Source: Mucilaginibacter sp. SG564 (GTDB taxonomy: Bacteria; Bacteroidota; Bacteroidia; Sphingobacteriales; Sphingobacteriaceae). From it: a stretch of DNA of 64,000 nucleotides. The stretch covers positions 62,001 to 126,000 of the forward strand of contig NZ_JABGNA010000005.1 in the NCBI RefSeq assembly GCF_013149275.1, in the 5' to 3' direction. How positions within the stretch are numbered: the stretch's first letter is position 1; each line of letters starts with the position of its first letter. A program made the translations under genes and the position numbers. The notes under the pieces were generated by a model, which saw only the letters and a program-made list of their open reading frames with translations, was not told the DNA's origin and did not search any database. Shown here piece by piece: positions 52,954 through 62,900 of the stretch.

Positions 52954-53209
52954 TCAGGAAAATTTGAAAATGACGGCAGATTTAGCGAGCGGCTCAATTT
53001 GGAGCCGGTCAATTCTCCAGGGTGCGGATTGATCAACGTCCTTTCTAATCGTGATCAAACCATCATTGACCCAACTTTCAAATTTAGTCTGTCCGAACAT
53101 TTTAAAAGCTTCGCTTTTATTGAGATAGAGTTTTAATCGATGCGGTTAGTACGCCGAGCTGAGCTGCGACTTCCGCTATAACTTCAAGTTAAAAAGGATT
53201 GATTTCCAT
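52954..53209 (-). pseudogene. Decayed small DNA-binding protein gene (stop plus frameshift)
   Basis: From the ATG at 53209 the minus strand reads MEINPF, an in-frame TAA, then LEVIAEVAAQLGVLTASIKTLSQ and a stop. A one-base shift continues as YLNKSEAFKMFGQTKFESWVNDGLITIRKDVDQSAPWRIDRLQIEPLAKS, ending at 52954. The composite aligns along its length with the intact protein at 53419-53705 (SKADAYRLYSRSNIDRWLNEQLI). Two disabling changes make it a pseudogene. Confidence 0.65.
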
Positions 53210-53418
53210 GTACCGGCAGCGGGTAACGACCCCGCTAATTCATTTCTGCCGGTAAATATTTTCGGGATTACTCACGTCGCATCCTACGATGCGGGCCTTC
53301 ACCTGCCTTTGCGCTTTCAGTTGTTGATATGCTTTCAATCTCACCTTCGCAAAATTTCCTGCTTATGGCAGGATAATGTTTCATCCCCGTACGTCAAAGA
53401 CCGTTATAAGCCAAGCGC
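53210..53418. other. Spacer with a possible gene fragment
   Basis: On the minus strand 53240-53344 encodes a 34-codon frame (RLKAYQQLKAQRQVKARIVG, then CDVSNPENIYRQK and a stop) that looks coding in composition but is very short and has only a GTG start. It may be the end of another decayed gene. Nothing else recognised. Confidence 0.3.
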
Positions 53419-53705
53419 TTATAGCTTTCTATCTGCCACTGGCAGATAGGTGTGCCTGTTACTGGCAGCGGCAACGCTGTCCAGCTTAGTTCTTTCAAGA
53501 AATTTCCTTTTGGAACTATTTCCTGGCACGGTCAAAGGAGCAATCAACTGTTCATTCAACCATCGGTCGATATTGCTTCGGCTGTATAAACGGTAGGCAT
53601 CTGCCTTGCTGATAAAAGAGCTAGTAACTCCGCTTTCAGCAACTGCATTAGCCACACCGGTATTAACCGCGTTCAGCATTGACAGAGATAAATCCTCGAT
53701 TTTCA
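53419..53705 (-). CDS. Small helix-turn-helix-like protein of the element
   Basis: 94 residues from the ATG at 53705 (MKIEDLSLSMLNAVNTGVANAV). The central part FISKADAYRLYSRSNIDRWLNEQLIAPLTVPGNSSKRKFLERTKLDSVAAAS is laid out like excisionase/HTH_17 proteins: a short helix-turn-helix followed by a wing and a C-terminal helix. A decayed paralogue lies just downstream. Possible regulator of the mobilisation genes or of excision. The 296 bp on its upstream side (53706-54001) show no gene; a stretch of repeated CCCCCTTTCA-type sequence occurs near 53748-53780. Confidence 0.6.
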
Positions 53706-54001
53706 TGAGTCCAAAGCACGGTTTTAGGAGCACGCTAAAACAGTGAAAGGGGGTGAAAGAATCCTTTCACCCCCCTTTCAAAAGCGGCAATTAAAATGCG
53801 ATCACTAACCTTATATCTAATTGATAATTAGAAACATACAAAACAAAACCGAGGTCGAACGCGAATAAATAGGAGAAAAGTCGTACTATAAAAAAATTTA
53901 AAAATTGTTATTATATTTCAACTTCTATTAAACATTCATTTTCAAATTCGCCACAAAAGCTGCAAATTTGATATACGCTATAAAAGGCAAGCCTTTCAAA
54001 C

Positions 54002-54235
54002 ATGTTAGAAAACGCGAAGCTTAAATTTACATTCCTGAAATTGGGTATGGCTGGTGAGTTTACTGAGCGTGCCGAGAAACTGGGTTTGTTTAATCTTGGC
54101 GATCTGATGTCTGTTAACTTAGCGAAGTTAAAGGCCCACAGAGACTTTAATTACATGTGGTATGCGGAAATGTTGACTATGCTAAAGAACCAGGGACTTC
54201 TGCACGAATTTCAAAAACGCACGTTAGAGACCTAA
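54002..54235 (+). CDS. Small alpha-CTD-like helix-hairpin-helix protein
   Basis: 77 residues. The segment ERAEKLGLFNLGDLMSVNLAKLKAHRDFNYMWYAEMLTMLKNQGLLHEF follows the pattern of the RNA polymerase alpha-subunit C-terminal domain (a helix, LGDL, a hairpin around an F/Y-rich turn, then a final helix ending GL). That fold binds DNA or proteins in other contexts. The gene is convergent with the next and the two stops overlap by 4 bp. Function unknown. Confidence 0.5.
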   Translation: MLENAKLKFTFLKLGMAGEFTERAEKLGLFNLGDLMSVNLAKLKAHRDFNYMWYAEMLTMLKNQGLLHEFQKRTLET

Positions 54236-55410
54236 TTATAATTGGATAGATTATAATTTGTATTTAGCCAGTTTAGCATACTGATTAGTATTGCCTTTAA
54301 TTTTCGGGCAGTTGCATGCTCTACGACGCTTGATTTCTTCTGAAGGCTTTCAGGCGAAATAAACTCTGTATTTGGGGTGTAAAAATGCCCGGCAAAAAAA
54401 GAAAAAAGCTCCCCGATATGCTCCTTCGCCAATATACCCTTTTCGATCAACAGACGAAGAAATAACCCGAATTGTGCAACAGAGAGATTGACCAGCATCC
54501 GTTTTCGATGAGTATGGTAACGGTCATCATTCGCTAGATGAAGATTAATTTTTAATCTTTCCTTAACCAGAAAATACTTTTCCGAGAGAAATTTATTGAG
54601 TTCATCATAAAGTCTGTGTTTCTCCCACGGGCTTTTTAGCCCGGAATTCACAGACAATTCGTATAAGTGACTTTTTAAGTCCAATAATTCTTCCTTTTGC
54701 TCGATAAGCCCATCCTGATCGGAAATCCGATCATTCCACTGTTCAAGGCAAAAAATAAAAAAATCGGGAAGATTAAAATCATTAATGATGAGGAAATCGA
54801 TGACCTGCGCGGAATCGGTAAAGTTCTTTTTAATTAATGCCGCAACAAGTTTACGAACGTAATTGTTGTCTGCTCTCTTTAAAGTTCTTTGATTTATGAT
54901 ATGATTAAGACCTTTTGCGAAAATGGCAACAATATCAGATTTTATTTGCTGACTTTGCAGATGAAGCGTAGCGGACGCGGCCAGCAATCTTAATTCTTGT
55001 TTGACCTGAAAAATTGAATAATGGCTAAATGCGATTTGGGCGGCAATCTTCGGGAACCGTTTCGACAATACATCAAGGAAATCTTCGAATAACCCGCAGG
55101 TTGACAAATAACTTTGTCTTATGCGGGTTGCTCTCGGATTCCTCTGCCATACTTTTGAATACCGTGTCAGGTACTCACTAATCGTATTGCTTAGATCAGT
55201 GACGAAATTGATTAGCTCGGCAGTATTTGTTTTTTTATCGTCTAATACAAAAACAGTTTGTAAATGATTATCAGAAAGTGTTTTAATAGCAGAGACAAGA
55301 AATGCTTGCCATTTCTCGAACTCGCCGTCAGTCAAGGGCTGTCCGGCAATAGAGTTCGGATGTAGCGACTCTTTCACGAATTGTTGCAGTTGAACGGAGA
55401 CGTTTTTCAT
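54232..55410 (-). CDS. Uncharacterised helical protein
   Basis: 392 residues, no signal peptide or membrane segment, predominantly helical. The C-terminal ~110 residues (MLVNLSVAQFGLFLRLLIEKGILAKEHIGELFSFFAGHFYTPNTEFISPESLQKKSS, then a final LKAILISMLNWLNTNYN) look like a module that recurs at the ends of Bacteroidota proteins including RteC-like ones, but I cannot confirm the family. Convergent with the small alpha-CTD-like gene. Whether it is cargo of the element or flanking chromosome is unclear. Confidence 0.6.
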   Translation of the reverse strand: MKNVSVQLQQFVKESLHPNSIAGQPLTDGEFEKWQAFLVSAIKTLSDNHLQTVFVLDDKKTNTAELINFVTDLSNTISEYLTRYSKVWQRNPRATRIRQSYLSTCGLFEDFLDVLSKRFPKIAAQIAFSHYSIFQVKQELRLLAASATLHLQSQQIKSDIVAIFAKGLNHIINQRTLKRADNNYVRKLVAALIKKNFTDSAQVIDFLIINDFNLPDFFIFCLEQWNDRISDQDGLIEQKEELLDLKSHLYELSVNSGLKSPWEKHRLYDELNKFLSEKYFLVKERLKINLHLANDDRYHTHRKRMLVNLSVAQFGLFLRLLIEKGILAKEHIGELFSFFAGHFYTPNTEFISPESLQKKSSVVEHATARKLKAILISMLNWLNTNYNLSNYN

Positions 55411-55485
55411 ATAGGATATATCGTAGTTCCATGTGGTACATAAAAAGATTAATGATGATTGGGTTGTGTTTACAGATGTTGATGA

Positions 55486-56751
55486 TCACGAGTTATGGTT
55501 ATTTGATATTTTTAATTTTTGATCTATTAGTTTAAAGGCTTCGAGTACTTTGCCAAGCTGTTCAAAAGTATGCGTGGCCATCACATTCATTCTTATTCTT
55601 GCATTCTTTTTCGATACCGCAGGATACATGATGGGATTCGTATAAATTCCGGCCTTGAGTAAGAGACGGCCGGCCTCGAGTGTTTTAGGAATATCGCCAA
55701 TTTTGACAGGAATAACCGCAGATGCGGTGGTACCAAGGTCAAAACCAGCTGAGATCAAACCATTCTTTAAATAGTTGATGTTCGCCCAAAGTTTTGAGCG
55801 CCATTCAGGTTCTTCATCCACCAATTCAATGGCCCGTAATATGCCAAAAATGGCTGGGGTAGCAGTTGTTGAAAACAAATGTTGTTTAGATTGATATTTA
55901 AGGTATTCGATCAGGTTTGGCTCACCGAGTACATAGCCGCCGATATTGCCCAGCGCTTTGCTAAATGTACCGGTGATGATATCAACCTTACTGAAAGCAT
56001 TATCCAGCTCGATTACACCTCGGCCCGTTTTTCCGATCACACCAATCCCATGTGCATCATCGACGACCAGTATGGCCCCATACTTATGAGTAAGATCTGC
56101 AATCTCGTTAATCGGCGCAAGATCACCGTCCTGGCTGTAAACGCCATCAATAACAACCATTTTTGTACGATACTTGTCCTGGGCGTTTTTCAATACTAGT
56201 TCCAACATTTCGAGGTTGTTATGCAGGAATGTTTTGACATTGGTATTGAGCGCGCCTTCGTAAACACTGGCGTGTACCGCCATATCTAAAATGATCAGGT
56301 CTTCCTTATGTAGGAGGCATTGTAGGGTTGCGCTGTTTGCCGTGTAACCAGTCGTATATAAGATGGCTTCTTTTTTTTGGTAAAATGCCGCAATTTTTTC
56401 TTCCAGCATTTTGTGGTATATGAAGTGACCCCCAATAGCTGGTGAAGCACCGGAGCCGGTGCCGAATCTACTGATCCCATCAATCACGGCCGCTTTGATT
56501 TTTGGATGCTGACTGAAACCAAGATAATCATTGGAAACCAGACAGACGGACCTGGTAATCTCCGTATCGCCAGGGAGCAATAAGTCCATTTCGGGACCAA
56601 CAGGTGATGTAGATTCAATTCGGTAATTGAGATGTCCATTGTTTCTTAGGAAGTCCAGATATTCATGAAACTCATTTACAGTGGAGTAAAGGTCTTGGCC
56701 AGGGACATTTTCAAAGTCCTTGAAGCTAGCATTTTGGAAGTTAATTTTCAT
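55486..56751 (-). CDS. Alpha-oxoamine synthase family enzyme (PLP; serine palmitoyltransferase/KBL-like)
   Basis: 421 residues from the ATG at 56751 (MKINFQNASF). Fold-type I PLP signatures: NDYLGFSQHPKIKAAVIDGISRFGTGSGASPAIGGHFIYHKMLEE, the cofactor Asp in VVDDAHGIGVIGKTGRG, and the PLP lysine in TGTFSKALGNIGGYVLG. The family condenses an amino acid with an acyl-CoA and releases CO2: 8-amino-7-oxononanoate synthase, glycine C-acetyltransferase and serine palmitoyltransferase. Sphingolipid synthesis is common in Sphingobacteriaceae, so a serine palmitoyltransferase-like role is possible; the exact substrates are not decided by what I see. Confidence 0.85.
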   Translation of the reverse strand: MKINFQNASFKDFENVPGQDLYSTVNEFHEYLDFLRNNGHLNYRIESTSPVGPEMDLLLPGDTEITRSVCLVSNDYLGFSQHPKIKAAVIDGISRFGTGSGASPAIGGHFIYHKMLEEKIAAFYQKKEAILYTTGYTANSATLQCLLHKEDLIILDMAVHASVYEGALNTNVKTFLHNNLEMLELVLKNAQDKYRTKMVVIDGVYSQDGDLAPINEIADLTHKYGAILVVDDAHGIGVIGKTGRGVIELDNAFSKVDIITGTFSKALGNIGGYVLGEPNLIEYLKYQSKQHLFSTTATPAIFGILRAIELVDEEPEWRSKLWANINYLKNGLISAGFDLGTTASAVIPVKIGDIPKTLEAGRLLLKAGIYTNPIMYPAVSKKNARIRMNVMATHTFEQLGKVLEAFKLIDQKLKISNNHNS

Positions 56752-56873
56752 AGTCACGAGGTTAGGCAATAAAAATAGGTCTCGGATTTCTCAAAAAATG
56801 GGACATGAAACCAATTCCTTAATAATCAATTAACATTTCCCGAGCATGTCTCAACTTTAGAGATTTTGCCCTT

Positions 56874-56881
56874 TAATTTTG
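56874..56881 (+). promoter_or_regulatory. Bacteroidota -7 promoter element
   Basis: TAATTTTG fits the Bacteroidota consensus TAnnTTTG and lies 52 bp before the ATG of the Crp/Fnr-type gene. No clear -33 element was assigned. Confidence 0.4.
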
Positions 56882-56932
56882 GCTATCGGGAGGCTTTCGG
56901 ACGAGATTGTTTGAAAGGTAAATTAGTATACC

Positions 56933-57499
56933 ATGTTAAATTACACCGTAACACAGGTTCTCGGTAGTGCAGGCCATTTTTCCGAAGAATTTCAAGGAGC
57001 ATTAGAAAAACAGTTGCATATAGAAACCTATAAGAGCAAGCAAATTATCCACGCGCCAGGTCAAGTAGAAGCAAGTCTTTATTTGGTCGACAAGGGTTTT
57101 GCACGTAGCTATTATTATGATCGTAAAGGAAATGAGCACACTGTCAGATTTTATTCAACCGGAGAACTGATATTCTCTCATGAAGGATATTACAGAGTAC
57201 CGTCCTTTTATTACACCGAATTTATGGAAACGTCCGACGCAATTGCCCTTAGTTATAATGACTTGAACGATCTGCAAAAGAAATTCCCTGAAACATCCGC
57301 CCTTATTAGATTCGCGCTTTTAAAAAACCGTAAGGAAGAATACGAGAGGCAAAATATTTTGGCGCTTCCTGCCAATGAACGCTACGATCGGTTAATGGAA
57401 CACAATCACGCTATCTTTCAAAAAAGCCCCGCAAAATTTATTGCGTCATACCTTAATATGTCAAGGGAAACTCTCGCTCGGCTCATGGGCAAACAGTAA
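56933..57499 (+). CDS. Crp/Fnr-family transcriptional regulator
   Basis: 188 residues. An N-terminal cyclic-nucleotide-binding fold (about 20-125: HAPGQVEASLYLVDKGFARSYYYDRKGNEHTVRFYSTGELIFS) and a short C-terminal helix-turn-helix (FIASYLNMSRETLARLMGKQ) as in Bacteroidota Crp-like regulators. No Fnr-type cysteine cluster. Ligand unknown. Upstream of, and co-directional with, the MauE-like gene. Confidence 0.88.
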   Translation: MLNYTVTQVLGSAGHFSEEFQGALEKQLHIETYKSKQIIHAPGQVEASLYLVDKGFARSYYYDRKGNEHTVRFYSTGELIFSHEGYYRVPSFYYTEFMETSDAIALSYNDLNDLQKKFPETSALIRFALLKNRKEEYERQNILALPANERYDRLMEHNHAIFQKSPAKFIASYLNMSRETLARLMGKQ

Positions 57500-57634
57500 T
57501 CCTGCATGTGACAATTATCACTAAAAAAAATCTAAACTTCCAAAAAATTTGTAGCAATGGTACTGATAAATTGTAATCAATATCATCGCCAATATTTTTA
57601 GGAGTACCGAGCTTTATCGTACAATTTACCAACG

Positions 57635-58063
57635 ATGAAACGCTCTGATCTACCTGACCTTCTTGCCGTAATCCTAATACTCATGTTTGCTTATGCGGCT
57701 TTTAGTAAGCTTTTTGATTTCGGTTCATACAAACTTCAAATGAGTTTACAGCCGCTGCCAAAATGGTCTACTTCGTTTATAATGTTACTCTTGCCAGCTA
57801 CCGAATTGATTGTAGTTGGCTCATTATTATTTAGAAAAACAAGGTTATTAGGATTTAATGCATCATTTATGCTCATGCTGATTTTCACGATTTACGTTGG
57901 TTTAGCAATGGTTGGCGTTTTTGGCAAAGTTCCGTGTTCATGTGGCGGAGTGATCCGGCATCTGAAATGGCCTCAGCATTTTGTATTTAATGTATTTTTC
58001 CTAACCATTAGTGCCTATGGTCTGTATTTAGAACGTAAAGAAAGGAGGTTCATTGGCAGATAA
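57635..58063 (+). CDS. MauE/DoxX-like membrane protein
   Basis: 142 residues, four hydrophobic segments (LLAVILILMFAYAAFSKLF, TSFIMLLLPATELIVVGSLL, ASFMLMLIFTIYVGLAMVGVF, FVFNVFFLTISAYGLYL). The Cys motif PCSCGGVI after the third segment is typical of MauE-type redox-associated membrane proteins. In Bacteroidota such genes often precede a small exported protein and TlpA-like genes; that is the case here for the small protein. Likely role: thiol-disulfide handling at the membrane, inferred. Confidence 0.78.
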   Translation: MKRSDLPDLLAVILILMFAYAAFSKLFDFGSYKLQMSLQPLPKWSTSFIMLLLPATELIVVGSLLFRKTRLLGFNASFMLMLIFTIYVGLAMVGVFGKVPCSCGGVIRHLKWPQHFVFNVFFLTISAYGLYLERKERRFIGR

Positions 58064-58196
58064 ATCTTCATTCACAAATTGAATAGTCACCAATCGAGTA
58101 ATTATTCACGGACACGTTGCCGAAATATTCGTCTCAAGCAATAATTTTCTAATTAAAGTTTTTGTTGTTTTTTAGTAAATAAAAGCATCTTATATC

Positions 58197-58517
58197 ATGA
58201 AAAATAAATTTTTTGGATTTGCAGCAATTGCAATCGCATTAGGCATGAGTGCCTTCAATGTTCCTACGTCTAAAGCATCAAACAAATTTACCACTTACAA
58301 GTGGTTTAAGATTGCACCCGGAATTGCTCAAAACGCACAAGTCCCTGCATCTGATGCCATGTATTTGGGAACCGGGACTACAGCGCCATCCGACCCCGAT
58401 TGTGACGGGTCAACAAACCAATGTGTTTCTGGCTTTACCACAACCCAGGTAAACAGTTCCAACCAATTGAAAGATGATCATCAGGTCCCCGCTCAACAGC
58501 CAGAGTTGCAAAATTGA
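58197..58517 (+). CDS. Small exported protein (DUF6520-like)
   Basis: 106 residues with an N-terminal signal-like segment (FFGFAAIAIALGMSAFNVP). The remainder is Thr/Ser/Gln-rich with a closely spaced Cys pair (CDGSTNQCVSGF). Size, signal and Cys pair resemble DUF6520 proteins that accompany MauE-like genes in Bacteroidota. It may be a substrate or partner of the redox membrane protein. A bidirectional terminator follows. Confidence 0.65.
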   Translation: MKNKFFGFAAIAIALGMSAFNVPTSKASNKFTTYKWFKIAPGIAQNAQVPASDAMYLGTGTTAPSDPDCDGSTNQCVSGFTTTQVNSSNQLKDDHQVPAQQPELQN

Positions 58518-58536
58518 AACCCATATCAATCAAAAT

Positions 58537-58566
58537 AAAAGAGCCGCAAAATGCGGCTCTTTTTTA
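58537..58566. terminator. Bidirectional terminator
   Basis: AAAAGAGCCGCA / TGCGGCTCTTTT with a 3-nt loop. It serves the small exported protein on the plus strand and the susD-type gene on the minus strand, whose stop codon lies in its last bases. Confidence 0.88.
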
Positions 58567-59934
58567 ATATCCAGGATTTTGAATCAATGCCGGATTTCGT
58601 AAAATTTCTTTTTGTGGAATCGGGTATAAAGCCGATGAAGGCAACCAGTTAGGTTTTGTCGAAGGTAGTATAACATCCGAAAGATGCCACCTATTCAAGT
58701 CAAACCATCGGTTGCCCCATTCGCAGAAGAACTCCGAACGGCGCTCTCTTTCAATTGCTGTAAGCAATGTAGCCAAGTCGCTTGCAGCGGTATTTGGTAA
58801 TCCCGCGCGGTTACGTATGACGTTTAAATCCGCTTGAGCGCCAGTCATATTGTTTTGTGCTGCTCTCGCTTCTGCACGAATGAGATACTGATCAGCAAGC
58901 CTGAAAATTATATAGGTCTCTGAAGGGTCACCAGTTGTCCTGGCTTCTTTATACTTAAAGGGATATGGGTATGAAATCCCGGCAACAACGTTGATGGCTG
59001 TCCATTTTGATTTTCTAGTGTCACCCGTTTCAAACGAATTGATCAGGTCATTGCTAAGAATATATTTGGGTGAAACAGTTTTACTTGAGGGCACAAAGTT
59101 GAACCCTTCAGGTGTTTCTACATTGGGATATACGGGTATGATTTTCCATATGGCTTCTGAACTACCAGCTAGAAAGACATTATTTAAATCGTTTTCCAGT
59201 TTGAAAACTCCTGAGTTTATCACCTTACTTGCTTCCGTTTCGGCTGCATTATAGTTTTTTCGGTATAACTGCACCTTAGCGAGTAAGGCCGTTGCAGCGT
59301 AATAATTTGCCCTTTCACTTTTATTGTTTTTAGGCAAAAAACTTTGTGCAAAAGTGGCGTCAGCCAGTATTTGGGCATAAATGCTGTCTGTCTGAGATCG
59401 TGGTAACAAGTCGTTAACGTGATAGTCAGTCGTTTTTACTAAAGGTACTGGCCCATACAGATTCACTAAATTGAAATACATAAAGGCACGAATTTGTCTG
59501 GCCTCAGCAGTCAATAGGTTCTTTGCACTTTGGCTTATACCTGTACTTTTATAAATTCCCTCAATACATGTATTTGCATCATAAATGTATTTATATGCAG
59601 TCGCCCATAAAACAGCATTGTATCTATTCTCAATGTTAATGTGATTAATATATAATGCATTAATATCAGCATCCTTCGCTGACTGGGAAAGTTCGTCCGC
59701 AGATAATCCCGGGTATAACGTTAAGCCGCCGGAAGAAATGGAAAAGCTTGTACTCTGGATCATATCGATATAAATTCCTGATATCGCGCTATTCGCATCA
59801 GTGCTGTCAGCAAATACTTTATCGGAAGTTAATTGATTTTTAGGAGGACTTATCTCTACAAATTTTTTGCATGAAGATAGGTATATGGCAAATCCGAGAA
59901 ATGCCACGGATATGATAATAGTGTTGGTTTTCAT
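58564..59934 (-). CDS. RagB/SusD family nutrient-uptake lipoprotein
   Basis: 456 residues. The lipobox LSSCKK near residue 22 gives an outer-membrane lipoprotein. SusD features: N-terminal KQFVEISPPKN-type start (here KKFVEISPPKNQL), tetratricopeptide-like helices (ARQIRAFMYFNLVNLYGPVPLV), and the C-terminal YLIRAEARAAQNNMTGAQADLNVIRNRAGL, then ERRSEFFCEWGNRWFDLNRW, typical of the family. It caps the SusC transporter and binds the substrate at the cell surface. The stop overlaps the terminator and the start is 3 bp after the susC-type gene. Confidence 0.95.
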   Translation of the reverse strand: MKTNTIIISVAFLGFAIYLSSCKKFVEISPPKNQLTSDKVFADSTDANSAISGIYIDMIQSTSFSISSGGLTLYPGLSADELSQSAKDADINALYINHINIENRYNAVLWATAYKYIYDANTCIEGIYKSTGISQSAKNLLTAEARQIRAFMYFNLVNLYGPVPLVKTTDYHVNDLLPRSQTDSIYAQILADATFAQSFLPKNNKSERANYYAATALLAKVQLYRKNYNAAETEASKVINSGVFKLENDLNNVFLAGSSEAIWKIIPVYPNVETPEGFNFVPSSKTVSPKYILSNDLINSFETGDTRKSKWTAINVVAGISYPYPFKYKEARTTGDPSETYIIFRLADQYLIRAEARAAQNNMTGAQADLNVIRNRAGLPNTAASDLATLLTAIERERRSEFFCEWGNRWFDLNRWHLSDVILPSTKPNWLPSSALYPIPQKEILRNPALIQNPGY

Positions 59935-59937
59935 AAT

Positions 59938-62900
59938 TTAAAGATTTAATTGTAATCCGCCAGTTATTGTCTTTAGCGGTGAAACTCCATAAAGATTTTG
60001 CGTTTCCGGGTCACCACCCTTATAGCCAGTTATGGTAAAAAGATTTTGCGCGTTAACATATACTCGAAGTGCCTTTACTCCAATCTTTTTAATAAGTGCC
60101 GAGGGCAAGGAGTATGAAAATGAAACCGTTTTCACCCTGATGTAGGAAGCATCACTAATCACACCGTTAGATTTTTGATAATTAGCCAGGGCAACATCAG
60201 CAGCACCATATTGTGAAGATAATCGCTGAAAGGTTACATTATCTCCTGGTGCCTTCCAATATTTGCCTAATAAGGCAGCAGGCTGGTTATACTCTTCCCC
60301 GGGTGAAGCGTAAAGCGATTTCAGATAATTATACCCCATCTGTTTGGTGAACGCCAAAAACACAGACAATTGGAAATTCTTGTAGGTAAAATTGTTCTGC
60401 ATTCCTCCATAAAATTTAGGATCTAAATTGCCCAGGTTATAGTAGTCATTAAAGCCACTGCCATTCCGCGGTACTGGATTTTGTGTGATTTTTCCAGCGG
60501 CATCGTAAAACTGAAACAATCCTGTTTGGGAATCCACGCCTGCTGTTTTAAAACCGGTTAATTCATTCACCGATTTGCCGATTATGTAAATTGTAGCAAA
60601 ACTAGAATTTGAAAGACCTGGGAATGCTAATAGTTTGTTAGATGGGATAGTTCCGTTGAATGTGGTATTCCACTTAAAGTTTTTACTATTGAGCACTTTT
60701 GCCTGTAAGGAAAATTCCCATCCAGTATTTTGGACTTGAGCAGGCGAATTTTCTACTACGGACGAGAATCCTGTTTGTGATGGTAAAGTAAAGGAGATCA
60801 GTTGATTACCGGTCCTGTTGCGGTACCAGGCAGTCGTTATTAGAAATCTATCTTGTAAAAAACCAAGTTCTAAGGCAAATTCAAGTTTTTTGGTGGTTGC
60901 CCACCCAAATTGACTATTTGCCAAATTTTGGGGTAAATACCCTAACGTACCTGCGTAATTATACAAGGATGGTGCAAATCGTGAAATAAAATTGTAATCT
61001 CCGATAGCATCGCTTCCGGCAATTCCATAGCTCGCCCTTAATTTTCCGAAACTAAGCACCGGAAATTTGTTACGAAGAAAGTTTTCTTCGCTAAAAACCC
61101 AGCCAGCACCCGCTGAACCGAAATTGCCAAATTGTTTTCCCGGTCCAAAGCGACTTGAACCGTCTCTCCGCCCATTTATATCAAGTAGATATTTGTTATC
61201 CCAGCGAACATTAAATCTTGCAAACACCGCGGTGTATTTATATTGAAGAGTATTATCAGAAGCTGTTTGGACTGGCGAACCAGAAACGGATTCGATCAAA
61301 TCATCATTTATATACCCTGAAGCCTCTATGTCGGTGGACTTATTCTGATTTTCCTGGAATGTGCTACCTAACAAAAATGAGTAGATGGCTTTTTTAAAAT
61401 TGTTTTTGTATTCTAATTGTGGCTCAATGATCCATGTGGTATAATCATTAGTTCCAAAGCTGGCAGCGGCTTGAGGATTAAATCCAGGGTTTTGTGCCGA
61501 TAAAGGTAAACCTGAAAATTCATTGTTGCGAGCGTTACTGTAACCAAAGCTACTTCTGATGGTAAGTCCGCGAACGATCTCATAACCGATAAGTAAATTA
61601 CTGTTTAACGTGTTGTTATTTATTTGGTATATCTGTCTAAATGGAGCGTAAGGGCTATCTGCCGCATATGATCCATCAAGTGGAACATCTTTATAGGTCC
61701 AGATCAATTTACCGAAGCCATCCACCGGGCTTGGATAATTGGGTTCTAAAGTAAACGCAGTTAACAAACTGGGATTTCCTGAGCTCTTATTTTTGTCGTA
61801 AGAATAACTGCTCGTAAAATCCAATGTTAACTTTTTGTTATCCGATAGATGATGGAGATTTGTAGAAAAGCTAAACCGATTATCGCCATAATCACCCGGA
61901 TAGATATAGGTGTCCCTGTTAAATCCACCTGCAATGCGGAATTGGGTGTTTGCGTTCCCGCCGGAAATTGCAGCGCTTGTATTAAGATGATGTGCAGTGT
62001 TGCCAATAAAGTAATTCTTCCAATCCGTGTAGCGGTTCTGATCGAAAACTGTTAAATCAGGGGCATAGTTTGGGTCGTACAATGTATTATTGGGGGTTCC
62101 CCCGTCAATTGCGTAAGCGTCTTTCCGCATCTGCAAGTATTGTTGCGTGTTCATCATCGACATGCTGCGGCCCAGCACGCTTATGCCATCGTCAAAAGTG
62201 AGATCAAGTGCAGTTCGCCCTATTTTGCCTTTTTTAGTAGTGATTAGAATGACACCGTTTCCGCCTCTAGAACCATAAATAGCGGTAGCGTCTGCATCTT
62301 TAAGCACCTCAATACTTTCTATATCACTGGGATTTAAGCCATTGAATGGACTTATTCCGCCGTAAGGGTTGCTATAAACACTCCCTGTCCCCGGTGACGC
62401 GATTGATTGAAATTGATTGACATTTCCGTTTTGAGCTGCAAATGGAACACCGTCAACGATGAATAATGGCTGGTCTTTCGGAGACAATTGACCAGCAACA
62501 GTAGACAACGTGTTTTGACCACGCACCTGAACTGTGAATGATGCACCAGGCATTCCACTTGTAGAGGTAACCACCAGGCCTGGCACCCGACCTTCTAAGG
62601 CGGCTAAGGGATTGGTTACCGGTTGCTGTTGAATATCCGATGATGAAATTTTAGAAGTTGATCCAACGCTATTACGTTGGGTATTTGTACCATAGGCGAT
62701 CACGTGTACCTCATCCAGTGAAGTCAAACGTGGATTTAGGATAATTTTTAATTCCTTTTTCTCTGTACCTACTTTTAATTCAAGTGTATCGGCATTAGTG
62801 GCAGTAAACACTAGCATCGGATTGCTTCCGAATATCTTAATTTTAAATTGACCGTTGTCATTGGTAAAAGTGACTTTTGGGGTTCCTTTAAGTGTCACCG

